Below, piece by piece: positions 1 through 9,101 of a stretch of 64,000 bases of DNA. The position numbers and the translations under genes were made by a program. The notes under the pieces were generated by a model that was not told the DNA's origin, searched no databases, and worked only from the letters and a program-made list of their open reading frames with translations. The stretch is from a virus. The stretch spans positions 20,736-84,735 of the IMG/VR virus record IMGVR_UViG_3300020183_000042; one strand, written 5' to 3'. Positions within the stretch are counted from its first letter, which is position 1. Each line of letters starts with the position of its first letter.

Positions 1-632
1 TTGGGTCCGGGATTATCACAATTATGTCTGGCTCTAAAACTTTTGCGTCTGGATGGTATATTCTTTTTGATCTTCATATTAGGATCACCAAAATTCACTT
101 TCACAACATTACCTTTTTCATTTTTCACATAAACACTCATTTTTTTAGGACCACCAGGGGTTCTAAAGGGTTTATTTAAGGTAACTTTTCTACCTTGATA
201 TTCTGAAGCCTTACCTTGATAAACTAGGTATCTTTCATCTTTTTTATAGTTGCCCATTCTATCATAATAAAATAATTCAAATGTTTTAGGATCCATATAC
301 TTATACTTGGCATCGCTGTCTAAATCAGACAGATCTATTATTTCCACTTCTTCTTCCATATCTATATATTCATTGCTTTCTGGAATAATAATATCCGATA
401 AAGCAATTTCTTCTACAAAACCACAATCATCGCAATCGTTATATCCTATAGAAAATCCAAGAATTTCTAACACATTATTTAATAAGGAATTTTTTGATTT
501 ATTAGTTTGTCCTATACATATTGCGGCTCTTTGTTTAGAATCTGGATATTCTTTTTGCATGGTATTATTGCCCATACAACGAGATATAAATTTTTGTTTA
601 TCTTCATTTTGATTTGGACTAGGAATTGGCAT
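1..632 (-). CDS. Phage hypothetical protein, 3'-truncated by window edge
   Basis: Open frame of about 210 codons running off the window start. It begins MPIPSPNQNEDKQKFISRCM and contains an early C-x(n)-C segment (SRCM...AAICIGQ) followed by an acidic middle and a basic C-terminal part (RRKSFRARHNCDN). The end resembles the Arg/Cys-rich tails of phage structural or maturation proteins, but I do not assign a function. The start overlaps the stop of the downstream glycosyltransferase gene by 14 bp, as is usual in this operon. Confidence 0.75.
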   Translation of the reverse strand, partial: MPIPSPNQNEDKQKFISRCMGNNTMQKEYPDSKQRAAICIGQTNKSKNSLLNNVLEILGFSIGYNDCDDCGFVEEIALSDIIIPESNEYIDMEEEVEIIDLSDLDSDAKYKYMDPKTFELFYYDRMGNYKKDERYLVYQGKASEYQGRKVTLNKPFRTPGGPKKMSVYVKNEKGNVVKVNFGDPNMKIKKNIPSRRKSFRARHNCDNPGP

Positions 633-1704
633 GATAACTACCATTCTGTAATAGGGTTTCGTTAATAATATTAGCAGTATTAGTCCAGCTATATTTCTGT
701 GCTGTAGCCAATCCTCCTCGATTTGATCTGATGTTATTCTGATACACATATTTCATATAATGCACAGTTTGTTCTAGTTGATCGTCTCCCAATTTGGCCC
801 AATTACCTTGACCAAAAAACCATTTTCCATCATTAGCTGGTTCTGTTTCATCAACAGAAATTAAAAAAGCATTATTATCATTACAATATTCTGTATGAGC
901 AGAATAGAAGGTCGTGATGATTGGTTTATCTAAAGCCATACTTTCCAGAATTTCATTGTTCCAGCCCTCTGCTCTAGATAGGAAAACACCACAATCGCAC
1001 CTATATATAAATTCAGCCAAATGATATTGTGTGGGTAGTTTACTATATACTTTAATTTTATCTTTTAGTTTAGATTGTTCTACCAAATTTAGCCACTGAT
1101 TAGTTTCTTCATCGTTTAAAAATGGGTTGTGAGGCAATAACCATAATTCTACATCGTCCTGTTCATTAAATGATAAATCAAAAGCCTTTATTAGAAGATC
1201 GTGACCTTTTCTTAGTTCCCATTTGCCAATATGAAAAAATATATACTTATTATTATTGAATCTAATTTTGGGTGGACTATTAAAGATTGTCAAATCAACC
1301 GCCAAAGGAGACACATAAATCGGAGTGTTTATACCGTTGTTCTCTAGTATTGTTTTACCCCATGTCGATGCTGTAAAAATAAAATCAGGATATTTTAAAT
1401 GATGTTTTTCTCTATCTGTAAAAGTATCTAGTTCAAAAAATGGAAACGCATAATAATGCCCCTTACCTATTCTGGAAGCAAGATCATGTTGGTGCCATAT
1501 TTTTAAACACGGGGCATCATAATCGAATTCGCTACTATTTTTCAGATAATTTTGTACAATAGACTTATCTGTTTCTGAATTAACTTCGACATTTGTTCCT
1601 ATAGGGAATAATGCTATATTATTATTGAGATTCTTCATAATGTTTAGTGAAGTAATCCCATACCCAGTACTATTAATTGTACAATTTAAATTAAGATTTT
1701 TCAT
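619..1704 (-). CDS. Glycosyltransferase, GT-B fold (GT4-like)
   Basis: About 361 aa from MKNLNLNCTINSTGYG; a longer in-frame start at 1755 would overlap guaC by 65 bp, so the internal Met is preferred. The middle segment FFHIGKWELRKGHDLLIKAF and the later GVFLSRAEGWNNEILESMA match the nucleotide-sugar-binding half of GT4 enzymes, where the ExxxxxxxE-like region contacts the donor. Probably transfers a sugar from an activated donor in the cytoplasm. It is the last gene of the glycan operon. Acceptor and donor unknown. Confidence 0.8.
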   Translation of the reverse strand: MKNLNLNCTINSTGYGITSLNIMKNLNNNIALFPIGTNVEVNSETDKSIVQNYLKNSSEFDYDAPCLKIWHQHDLASRIGKGHYYAFPFFELDTFTDREKHHLKYPDFIFTASTWGKTILENNGINTPIYVSPLAVDLTIFNSPPKIRFNNNKYIFFHIGKWELRKGHDLLIKAFDLSFNEQDDVELWLLPHNPFLNDEETNQWLNLVEQSKLKDKIKVYSKLPTQYHLAEFIYRCDCGVFLSRAEGWNNEILESMALDKPIITTFYSAHTEYCNDNNAFLISVDETEPANDGKWFFGQGNWAKLGDDQLEQTVHYMKYVYQNNIRSNRGGLATAQKYSWTNTANIINETLLQNGSYHANS

Positions 1705-2794
1705 ATATTTTATTGTGAGTGTTGTTAACTTGAATGAATGTTGTTTTTTTACCAAAGTCTTTAATTTTATTTGCTCCTATATATGTACAAGCACTACGAA
1801 TGCCACCATAAATATCTTGTATAATTTCTGATACTAATCCTTTGTATGGTACAATAACAGATTTACCTTCTGCTGTTCTATAATTTGCAACTCCATCATG
1901 GTGTTTATCCATAGCGTCTTTACTACTCATTCCATAGTATTTTAAGGACACTTTTCGCTTTATATTATTATCTTGAGGATCTATTGGTTGCCAAGTTCCT
2001 AGACTAGCTTTATATTCATAAAACCATTCTCCTTCACATTCGTCGCATCCGGCAAACATACTTCCTAACATTACAAAATCACTATTCGCCCCAAACGCTT
2101 TACAAACATCTCCAACGGTTTTGCATCCTCCATCGCTGCAAATGTGTCCACCAAGACCATGAGCAGCGTCCGTACATTCCATCACAGCGCTCAGTTGAGG
2201 ATATCCCACGCCCGTTTTTAAACGAGTGGTGCATACGCTACCTGACCCTATACCAACCTTGACTATATCGGCCTTGCCGTGAATAATAAGTTCTTCCACC
2301 ATTTCAGGCGTTACCACATTTCCTGCCATTATAATAATTTCTGGAAATAGTTTGCGAATATGTGCGGCTGTTTTCACAAATTGTTCGGTATATCCATTTG
2401 CAATATCCAAACACACATTGGGAATATAGCCTCTGCTAAGTTCTACGGTTTTAAAAACACGCTCTAGTTTTTCTATATCTTTTTTGGATGTGCCTGTTGA
2501 ATACCAAATATAATCAGTTCGTTTAACAAATAAATTAACTAATACGTCTTCATCATAGTGTTTGTGTAAGCACGTTATCGCTTTATGAAGCGATAATGAT
2601 TGCGCCATATTAATGGTTCCAACAGTATCCATGTTGGCCGCAACGATTGGAACACAACTTAGTTCTCGGGGACTATGAACAAATCTGAATGAACGATGTA
2701 GATCGACTTCTGATCGACTCTTTAATACTGAGCGTTTTGGTCGAATCAAAACATCATCGAAATCTAATTTGATTTCATTAATTATTTTTTGCAT
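1691..2794 (-). CDS. guaC: GMP reductase / IMP dehydrogenase family
   Basis: 367 aa, close to bacterial and eukaryotic GuaC length (about 345). A (beta/alpha)8-barrel protein: N-terminal RPKRS, NMDTVGT, catalytic-loop GIGSGSVCTTR with the active Cys, GVGYPQLSA, and the phosphate-binding ICSDGGCKTVGDVCKA and VMLGSMFAGCDE. No CBS-domain insertion, which favours GMP reductase (GMP to IMP, NADPH) over IMPDH. Likely adjusts the purine pool during infection; it overlaps the nucleoside deoxyribosyltransferase-like gene upstream by 17 bp. Confidence 0.9.
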   Translation of the reverse strand: MQKIINEIKLDFDDVLIRPKRSVLKSRSEVDLHRSFRFVHSPRELSCVPIVAANMDTVGTINMAQSLSLHKAITCLHKHYDEDVLVNLFVKRTDYIWYSTGTSKKDIEKLERVFKTVELSRGYIPNVCLDIANGYTEQFVKTAAHIRKLFPEIIIMAGNVVTPEMVEELIIHGKADIVKVGIGSGSVCTTRLKTGVGYPQLSAVMECTDAAHGLGGHICSDGGCKTVGDVCKAFGANSDFVMLGSMFAGCDECEGEWFYEYKASLGTWQPIDPQDNNIKRKVSLKYYGMSSKDAMDKHHDGVANYRTAEGKSVIVPYKGLVSEIIQDIYGGIRSACTYIGANKIKDFGKKTTFIQVNNTHNKIYEKS

Positions 2795-3317
2795 TGAAGA
2801 AATACCATCTATTGTGAGAATTTATTTCTGACCATGAATTAATATGTATTACATACTCTTTGACTTGATCCCACGAAGAAAATATCATTTCATGAGGAAT
2901 AGTTCCAAATAGCCAATCTGGGGCGTGTAGCTTACCCTGCACCATATGTATGATAATAGGCTTTTTCTGTCTGTTGGCCCAAAAAATTTCTTCGTATGTG
3001 CCACACGGATGAATATCTAGATCTAAATTAACTATTAAAAAATCACTAATATCTACGAGTCTTAAGTCTACGGATCGTATAACTTTCATTAACTGGGACA
3101 GTTCATCATAGTTTTTTTCTAGTTTGAGTTTGATCTTGTGTTTATGGGTTTGTTCATCTTCTTGACCAACAATAGTAGGTTTTTTAATAGGATTGAAAAC
3201 AATGACTCCTAAATCTTGTAAGAACGGAGTAATATCATCTCTCCATCCACTCCCCCTATCATGAACACGATCCATAGCGCCAGCTAAATAGACTCTTTGA
3301 TTTTTTAAACGATTCAT
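2778..3317 (-). CDS. Nucleoside 2-deoxyribosyltransferase-like protein
   Basis: 179 aa. N-terminus VYLAGAMDR followed by the GWRDDI segment, then DISDFLIVNLD and CGTYEEIFWANRQKKPIII: the order of motifs (glycine-rich beta1 loop, acidic D, GTxxEI with the catalytic Glu) is that of the NDT/DRTase Rossmann-like family. It would cleave or exchange N-glycosidic bonds of deoxynucleosides, or bind a nucleotide ligand. Next to guaC, so a nucleotide-metabolism role is plausible. Substrate not predictable. Confidence 0.7.
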   Translation of the reverse strand: MNRLKNQRVYLAGAMDRVHDRGSGWRDDITPFLQDLGVIVFNPIKKPTIVGQEDEQTHKHKIKLKLEKNYDELSQLMKVIRSVDLRLVDISDFLIVNLDLDIHPCGTYEEIFWANRQKKPIIIHMVQGKLHAPDWLFGTIPHEMIFSSWDQVKEYVIHINSWSEINSHNRWYFFNAKNN

Positions 3318-3320
3318 ATT

Positions 3321-3389
3321 TTACTTTTTAATCTGTTCCAAACCATTAAAGATACCAACTATTATAGCTAAAGCAACTAGAATTGTCAT
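3321..3389 (-). CDS. Tiny one-helix membrane peptide
   Basis: 22 aa, MTILVALAIIVGIFNGLEQIKK: a single hydrophobic helix with a basic tail. Its ATG overlaps the TGA of the preceding fragment gene (ATGA), a coupling seen many times in this window. Too short for family assignment. Confidence 0.45.
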   Translation of the reverse strand: MTILVALAIIVGIFNGLEQIKK

Positions 3390-3604
3390 GCGACACTCTC
3401 TATGTGTTCTGATGAAAGTAACATAGTTTGAGAGGGATTTAGAAAAAGATTAAAATTGTTATCTTTAGAAAATATATCGTGATGAAACATCACATGCTCA
3501 CAATCATCTCCACTATAATTACCTATTAAAAAAAAATTAGTTTTATAGATCGCCATGCCTCCAAATCCACTATTTATTCTAATCGGATCGGAACCGACCG
3601 GCAA
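3386..3604 (-). pseudogene. Duplicated C-terminal fragment of a glycosyltransferase
   Basis: 72 codons matching the last ~65 residues of the neighbouring intact gene (3615-4469): SGFGGMAIYKTNFFLIGNYS versus SAFGGMTIYKTQYYLSGTYS, DCEHV, FHH, and FLNPSQTM in both. The similarity begins a few codons upstream of the Met (ILPVGS versus ILPIGS) right after the stop of the intact copy, so this looks like a tandem partial duplication. The fragment lacks the catalytic half. It still ends in an ATGA overlap with the next ORF, so it may be translated. Confidence 0.7.
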
Positions 3605-3614
3605 GATATGTGTT

Positions 3615-4469
3615 TCAAACCAACATTGTTTGAGATGGGTTTAAAAATAATTCAAACTCAGGATTATTATTGTATATACTATGATGAAATGTAACATGCT
3701 CGCAATCTTCGCCACTATAAGTGCCAGATAAATAATACTGAGTCTTATAGATAGTCATACCACCAAATGCGCTATTTGCTTTTATTATTGGTGATCCTAT
3801 TGGTAAAATCCAAAAACCAAACCATAACATTTGATTGTATTGATTTAAAGTTGATGGTTGAAATTCCCAGTCATGCCACCAAGTTCCTCTGTAAGCCCAA
3901 CTATCATAATTCCAAATCATAAGTTGATCTTCTTCTGGTGTTAAATATTTTAGCTCAAAACTATTACCAGCCATAGCACCTATATGTTGATTATCATTAA
4001 ACCACCCAAAAGAATTATATATACCATTAATTTCTATTTGTTTAAAATCTGTATCAAAAACAATTATAAAATCATAATCATTAAAATAGTTTGCTATATA
4101 GTTTTTTAATATATTTCTATATTCAGCTAGTGCTATTGTTCTGTTTTTATCTTTTACAGTTCCAAACTGTGGTCTATTGTATGTGTGCGATATGATCTCA
4201 ATATTAGAGTATTGATTTTTTAAATTTTCTAATTTTAATTTAGTATTATCTTCAGAATCATTTTCAAATAATATTATATTAAATCGACGACATTTATTAT
4301 TAAATATTTCTTGTATAGTATTTATATTATTTTCTATGATATTTTCCACAGATCTACAAAGACCAACTAAAGCAATCTTTTTATCTTTTAAAAAATTTAA
4401 TCCACTATTTATTTTTTTTAGATAATCTTCTTTGTAAGAATCATGCAAAATAAGATTACGTGTGTTCAT
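3615..4469 (-). CDS. GT-A-type glycosyltransferase
   Basis: 284 aa. Nucleotide-binding N-terminus (KKIALVGLCRSVENII), LFENDSEDNT, then FIIVFDTDFKQIE with a DxD-type metal site, and a C-terminal AFGGMTIYK segment. The arrangement resembles the CAP59/Mnn9-like mannosyltransferase group, although bacterial homologues are not characterised. Starts at the TAA/ATG junction with the upstream glycosyltransferase (4469). A partial copy of its C-terminus lies just downstream. Confidence 0.7.
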   Translation of the reverse strand: MNTRNLILHDSYKEDYLKKINSGLNFLKDKKIALVGLCRSVENIIENNINTIQEIFNNKCRRFNIILFENDSEDNTKLKLENLKNQYSNIEIISHTYNRPQFGTVKDKNRTIALAEYRNILKNYIANYFNDYDFIIVFDTDFKQIEINGIYNSFGWFNDNQHIGAMAGNSFELKYLTPEEDQLMIWNYDSWAYRGTWWHDWEFQPSTLNQYNQMLWFGFWILPIGSPIIKANSAFGGMTIYKTQYYLSGTYSGEDCEHVTFHHSIYNNNPEFELFLNPSQTMLV

Positions 4470-5098
4470 TATTTAATAACCTTGTTTAAAGTATTTTGAA
4501 TATTTACTAATCTTTCGGTATCATATGGAAATACTCCACAAGGATGATAAACAAAATCGCCTTCTTGCCAGTGTGATCCTGGATCTCCAGGCCCATTTCC
4601 TGGTTTATTCCAAACGCAAGAGTTAAAAGATCTTAGAGGAGCTACTGTCATAATATCACCAAGATTATTTTTATTTGCCGCTAACCAAGTTTGCCACCCA
4701 CAAACCAATGGTTCCCAAGATGCTTTGTTTTGAGTAATAGCTGTTAAAATAGCTTTGCTTTCATTAGTATTTTTCCAAACTATAGATCCACAATTAATCA
4801 AATTCCATGGTACTATGCCTTCTTCACAAACAGTCATATGCGGACCCAAGCATTCTAATTCCTCAATTTTTATATTCATATTAGTAATTAATGTATCAGC
4901 ATCCATAGTCCATAATACATCATACATATTTAATAAATTTATTAACGATGCCATACCAGCAACTATACTTTTATATGGTTGATTATTGACTATTAAAGAA
5001 TAATTATGCTTAGTACAATATTCTAGTTTATTAGGATTTGTTAATCTAGCCATAGGCTCTATTTCTTTAGACACATTAGTAAAAATCGCAACTCTCAT
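4469..5098 (-). CDS. GT34-like galactosyltransferase (GMA12/MNN10 type)
   Basis: 209 aa. MRVAIFTNVS start, NYSLIV, then YDVLWTMDADTLITN with a DAD metal motif, NCGSIVWKN (where donors are bound in GT34) and GSHWQEGDFVYHPCG near the end. The WQEGDF-H pattern is typical of the galactosyltransferase GMA12/MNN10 family. Acts on a soluble or membrane glycan in the cytoplasm, acceptor unknown. A 53-bp gap separates it from the upstream gene. Confidence 0.75.
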   Translation of the reverse strand: MRVAIFTNVSKEIEPMARLTNPNKLEYCTKHNYSLIVNNQPYKSIVAGMASLINLLNMYDVLWTMDADTLITNMNIKIEELECLGPHMTVCEEGIVPWNLINCGSIVWKNTNESKAILTAITQNKASWEPLVCGWQTWLAANKNNLGDIMTVAPLRSFNSCVWNKPGNGPGDPGSHWQEGDFVYHPCGVFPYDTERLVNIQNTLNKVIK

Positions 5099-5151
5099 TA
5101 TAATTCTTTTATATATGGGCCTGACAGTTAAATTGTAGTATCTGTAGAAGT

Positions 5152-6261
5152 TTAAACATTATATATATTTTTTACAGTATTATTAGGCAGTAAGTCTTGG
5201 TTTATTAGGTTGTTTATATCCAATAAAAAACTATACAATGTTTTTTTATGTTCTTCTACTAAATTATTAAAATTTTCTTTAGCATTTTTAATCGTATCTC
5301 TGGCATGTTCTATTTCTTGTTTATCATTTCCATATGCAATACCACTATCAAATTCAACATTATTATATTTTAATATTCTCGATGATAAGAATTGTTTTTT
5401 ATCTATACCATCCACAGGATGTAACACTGTTATACATCCACAAAGCGGAGCCATAACTGAGTAAAATGTATTAGGATCATAGCAATAAAACTTATCACAA
5501 TTGTTAAATATTCCAATGATTGGTATTGATTTTTTTTTATTATAATGCGTATCTAAACATATGTCTTTTCGACTATGATAAGTCTGGATTTTTTTATGAA
5601 AAACACCAGGAGCGCAGTGATTAATTTTTTTATAAGCATAACAATTACGGTGTCTGTCACTAGTATTATAATTCTTAATATAAGGATCAATCCATAAATT
5701 GATCAATTGTTTTGAGTTAATATTTTTGTTTGGCTCCCAGTGATAAACCAAATCGTTTTTGTTCCATGTAAAAATTTGTTCTTTTCTAGTATCTATTCCT
5801 AACTCTAATAAAATCCATCTAATACAATATCTAGAATTAAGTGGATTACCACCCATAACTTCAGGATATATAACTATAGTTTTATCATCTATTAAATTTG
5901 GATTAAAAAACTTGTCACAAAATATATTATCATATTTTTTATAGTTATAGCTATACAAAAGAATTTCAAAATTATCTGGGGCTATTTTTTTAAGTGTTTG
6001 TGCTAAATAATGTAATACTATTACTCCGCCACAGGATATATCTAATTCTGGAGTATAAATAACTATCTTAATTTTTTCTTTATATGAACTATCTATACTA
6101 TTAGTGACTTTATCATCAGGATTCATGTTATTATGATTATAAATTAATTGGTCATAATATTGATTTCTTAAAAAATACACATCTTCGATATGATTAAAAA
6201 CAGGCGGTGGTTTTTGGAATTTAAGAGTCAAAATTTCTGGATTATAGTAAATTCTAGACAT
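5152..6261 (-). CDS. Glycosyltransferase-like protein
   Basis: 369 aa. After a variable 60-residue leader there is KIKIVIYTPELDISCGGVIV, a GT4-type N-terminal acceptor loop with Gly-Gly, followed by HYLAQTL. The donor-binding half is poorly conserved. The first codons contain a stretch (NPEILTLKFQ) encoded by 31 bp that are identical to a piece of an unrelated small gene at 45363-45393, suggesting a recombined 5' end. Start overlaps the next gene by 8 bp. Confidence 0.6.
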   Translation of the reverse strand: MSRIYYNPEILTLKFQKPPPVFNHIEDVYFLRNQYYDQLIYNHNNMNPDDKVTNSIDSSYKEKIKIVIYTPELDISCGGVIVLHYLAQTLKKIAPDNFEILLYSYNYKKYDNIFCDKFFNPNLIDDKTIVIYPEVMGGNPLNSRYCIRWILLELGIDTRKEQIFTWNKNDLVYHWEPNKNINSKQLINLWIDPYIKNYNTSDRHRNCYAYKKINHCAPGVFHKKIQTYHSRKDICLDTHYNKKKSIPIIGIFNNCDKFYCYDPNTFYSVMAPLCGCITVLHPVDGIDKKQFLSSRILKYNNVEFDSGIAYGNDKQEIEHARDTIKNAKENFNNLVEEHKKTLYSFLLDINNLINQDLLPNNTVKNIYNV

Positions 6262-7399
6262 GGTATATAAAGTTTTTTATTTGATCACATACATAATCTA
6301 CGTCTGCAATTGACATTCCATGATGAGCGCCGAGTAAAAATCCATTCCTCATTATAGTATCAGCATTATCAAAAGGCTGTAAATAATTTCTATATACAGG
6401 ATGTCTTGTAACATTACCAGCAAAAGTAACTCGTGTTTGAATATTTTTATTTTCTAAATAATGAAGTAATGTATATCGATTTTTATATTGCAAAGGTATG
6501 GCTAACCAATTCGGCTTAATTGAATCATCTGGTAATAAAATTTCTGGTATATCTTTTAAATTAGCAAGATATTTTTCAAAAATTTCTCTGCGATGTTTTT
6601 CAAACTGGTCAAATCTTTTCAGTTGAACTAATCCAAAAGCTGCATTAATTTCACTACTTTTAAAATTATATCCTAAAACTCCATATAGGAATTTATAGTC
6701 ATAACGAATACCATCTATATCATGATTAAATCTATCGTCCATATTTTCGGAGTTATCGCCTATTCTTCCCCAGTCCCTAAATTGCAAAGCTTTTTGTTTT
6801 AATTTTATATCATTATACATTACCATTCCACCAGCACCACAAGCGGTTATTACATGACTAGCATAAAAACTGGTTGTGCTAATGTCGCTGTCTGGAGTAT
6901 TTGTCATTGTGTCCGCAGAATCCTCGATTAAAACAATATCATCTCGATCAATTACAGTAAGTTCTGCTTTAAGATTTTTCCAGTCTGGTTTGTTTCCAAT
7001 AAGATTTGGTAACATTATTACTTTTGTATCATCTGATACCAAAGATAATATATCTTCTATACGAGCAACATAAGAATTTAATCCCACATCGCAAAACACA
7101 GGTTCTAGTCCTAGTTGTATTATCGGAGCAAGTGTTGTAGAGAATGTGCAGGCTGGTGTTATTACTTTTGACTCTTTTGGTAATTCTAATGATGCTAATG
7201 CAAGCAAACAAGCAGAAGATCCAGAGTTAACAAATACGCCATATTTCTTGCCAAAGAAGCTGGAAATTTTTTCTTCAAATTCTATAGATTTTGGTCCAAA
7301 ACCTGCTAATATTCCATCCCTCAAGCATTCTGTAACAGCGTTTATTTCTTCTTCTCCATAAGATTCAAATTTATTTGGAGCATACCATATCTTTTTCAT
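6254..7399 (-). CDS. PLP-dependent sugar 3-dehydratase, ColD/RfbH-like
   Basis: 381 aa, DegT/DnrJ/EryC1 fold: FVNSGSSACLLAL, PACTFSTTLAP, VLIEDSADTM (PLP-ring Asp), YNFKSSEINAAFGLVQLKR. At the usual Schiff-base lysine site the sequence is SFYASHVITACGAGG, i.e. His replaces Lys, the hallmark of ColD (GDP-4-keto-6-deoxymannose 3-dehydratase) and the RfbH/E1 enzymes. Hence a 3-deoxygenation is more likely than transamination. At 381 aa it is near ColD length; RfbH is longer and binds an iron-sulfur cluster. Confidence 0.85.
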   Translation of the reverse strand: MKKIWYAPNKFESYGEEEINAVTECLRDGILAGFGPKSIEFEEKISSFFGKKYGVFVNSGSSACLLALASLELPKESKVITPACTFSTTLAPIIQLGLEPVFCDVGLNSYVARIEDILSLVSDDTKVIMLPNLIGNKPDWKNLKAELTVIDRDDIVLIEDSADTMTNTPDSDISTTSFYASHVITACGAGGMVMYNDIKLKQKALQFRDWGRIGDNSENMDDRFNHDIDGIRYDYKFLYGVLGYNFKSSEINAAFGLVQLKRFDQFEKHRREIFEKYLANLKDIPEILLPDDSIKPNWLAIPLQYKNRYTLLHYLENKNIQTRVTFAGNVTRHPVYRNYLQPFDNADTIMRNGFLLGAHHGMSIADVDYVCDQIKNFIYHV

Positions 7400-7401
7400 A
7401 T

Positions 7402-8184
7402 TTATAAATCCATTAATATACGATAAGTCTGAAAAATTCTATTCTCTAATGTATCTAATTGTAGGCCCAGATCGGTGTGTTGACCAGTGTAATTATTGTC
7501 CAAACCATCATCACTTGTTTGAATATTGACTTTATTAGACGATAATGTATTAATAATTTTCCCAATATCATTTAGGCTATATTTAGTATTATAAACACAA
7601 TTAATATGTTTTGGTAAGTTATTTGTGCTCAATAAATAATGCTCTAAAATTTTAATAAAATCTTTCATATGAATAAAATCCATAAATTTATTTTTATGGA
7701 TAATAATATTTTCTAATTTTTTATATCTTAAAATATTAGATTTTATAAATCTAGTATCTAATTCATTATGGTCAAATATACCAAAAATTCTTAAGTTATA
7801 AAAATTATCATGACAATCTATTGATCTAGCTATGATTTTTTTGCTTAAACTATATGGTGTTTCGTGAGAGTAAAATTCTGCACCAGAACCTATATTAATT
7901 AATTTATTAAAATATTTTTTATGATCTAATAAATTATAATACATTTTTAAATTTTTTTCGATCTGACTATTATTTTCTAGGTTTAGTCTACTGCCACCTT
8001 GAATAGCTGTATGTATTACAATATCAAAGTATTGATTTTTAAAAAAATTATGAACATCTAAGAAATTTTCTAGATTAAAGTTTTTTCTACTAATTTGAAA
8101 AATTTCAAAATCAAATTGTAGACTTTCATATATTGATTTTGCTATATATCCATTACTGCCGGTAAGTAAAATTTTCTTTTTCAT
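7402..8184 (-). CDS. NAD-dependent epimerase/reductase, extended SDR
   Basis: 260 aa. N-terminal LLTGSNGYIAKSIYESL (GxxGxxx NAD site), IGSGAEF, YSLSKKI (YxxxK active site), FGIFDHNE. Shorter than typical epimerases (about 310), so it may be a reductase such as a 4-keto-sugar reductase. Sits between the ColD-like enzyme and the sugar kinase in the operon and ends 2 bp before the former. Substrate is inferred to be a nucleotide sugar. Confidence 0.75.
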   Translation of the reverse strand: MKKKILLTGSNGYIAKSIYESLQFDFEIFQISRKNFNLENFLDVHNFFKNQYFDIVIHTAIQGGSRLNLENNSQIEKNLKMYYNLLDHKKYFNKLINIGSGAEFYSHETPYSLSKKIIARSIDCHDNFYNLRIFGIFDHNELDTRFIKSNILRYKKLENIIIHKNKFMDFIHMKDFIKILEHYLLSTNNLPKHINCVYNTKYSLNDIGKIINTLSSNKVNIQTSDDGLDNNYTGQHTDLGLQLDTLENRIFQTYRILMDL

Positions 8185-9101
8185 ATTTTTAAGATAAACT
8201 TAGTTAAACCAGTGAGTGTTTCAAAATTTGTTTTATGTAAAACTATCGGATTAGTATAATAATATTCAAATATATCTTTAATAAATGGCAATTTTTGAGG
8301 TATACCACCACTAAGTATAATAGTATAATGATCAAATAGAATATATTCCTTATATTGAATAACTAGAGTTTTTAATATAGAACTCAATAAATTATTTAAT
8401 GTAAAACTATTTTCATTAATATTAAAAATACCACCACCACCAGAATACTTATGTGATTGTTCGAAAACATTTAAATCTATATTAAGTGAAGATTTAACTA
8501 TATCTTCAATTTTAATTGATTTCATTAAATCAAATATATCTATATTTATTTCATTAAAAAATTTTGCAAATACTAGTAGTGCTCTACCAGCTGGAATATA
8601 TTTATTTATTGTATTTTTTGTAATAACTTGTGATCCAGTTCCTATATTGATAACATATTCTTGATCTTGAATATTCATACATTCTATTACACAATTAGTA
8701 TCGCCCAGAGAGCTATAAAATATATGATCATTTAAACATCCCAAAGGAATAATATTATTGATATCACCACCATGATGTTGATGAATATGATATGTTTTTT
8801 GGTCTATAAAAAGCTGGCTAATTAAACAATCTGGTTTTGATTGTTTTTTTAAAACTTTCCATGAATAATATATATCATTAATCCATTCGCCCCCAAGAAT
8901 ACTACAGGATATAATATATTTACACTCCGGATAAATGTTTAGAATATTTAAAATTATATCTAATAACTCTTGTTTAGATATAGTTTCAGATTTAGTAAAA
9001 GGAGAAGTTATACTTATCGTGGAGCTAATTTGATTAGTATTTTTATCAAATTTACAACACTTTATAAAACTTGCACCAAAATCAATTAGTAAGTATTGCA
9101 T
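8181..9101 (-). CDS. Carbohydrate kinase, FGGY/ASKHA type
   Basis: 306 aa. LLIDFGASFIKCCKFD (phosphate 1 motif with DxGxxxxK-like), INIGTGSQVI (phosphate 2), SGGGGIFN and LSGGIPQKLPFIKDIF (adenosine motif). About 150 aa shorter than full FGGY kinases, so one lobe is reduced; a sedoheptulose- or heptose-type substrate would fit the adjacent sugar-phosphate cyclase. Start overlaps that gene by 20 bp and the stop overlaps the next start by 4 bp. Confidence 0.7.
   Translation of the reverse strand: MQYLLIDFGASFIKCCKFDKNTNQISSTISITSPFTKSETISKQELLDIILNILNIYPECKYIISCSILGGEWINDIYYSWKVLKKQSKPDCLISQLFIDQKTYHIHQHHGGDINNIIPLGCLNDHIFYSSLGDTNCVIECMNIQDQEYVINIGTGSQVITKNTINKYIPAGRALLVFAKFFNEINIDIFDLMKSIKIEDIVKSSLNIDLNVFEQSHKYSGGGGIFNINENSFTLNNLLSSILKTLVIQYKEYILFDHYTIILSGGIPQKLPFIKDIFEYYYTNPIVLHKTNFETLTGLTKFILKI

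Noticed and set aside
1-632. A plus-strand protein at 307-612
   Set aside because: It is Ser/Ile-rich, has no leader and is opposite a longer frame with phage-protein features.
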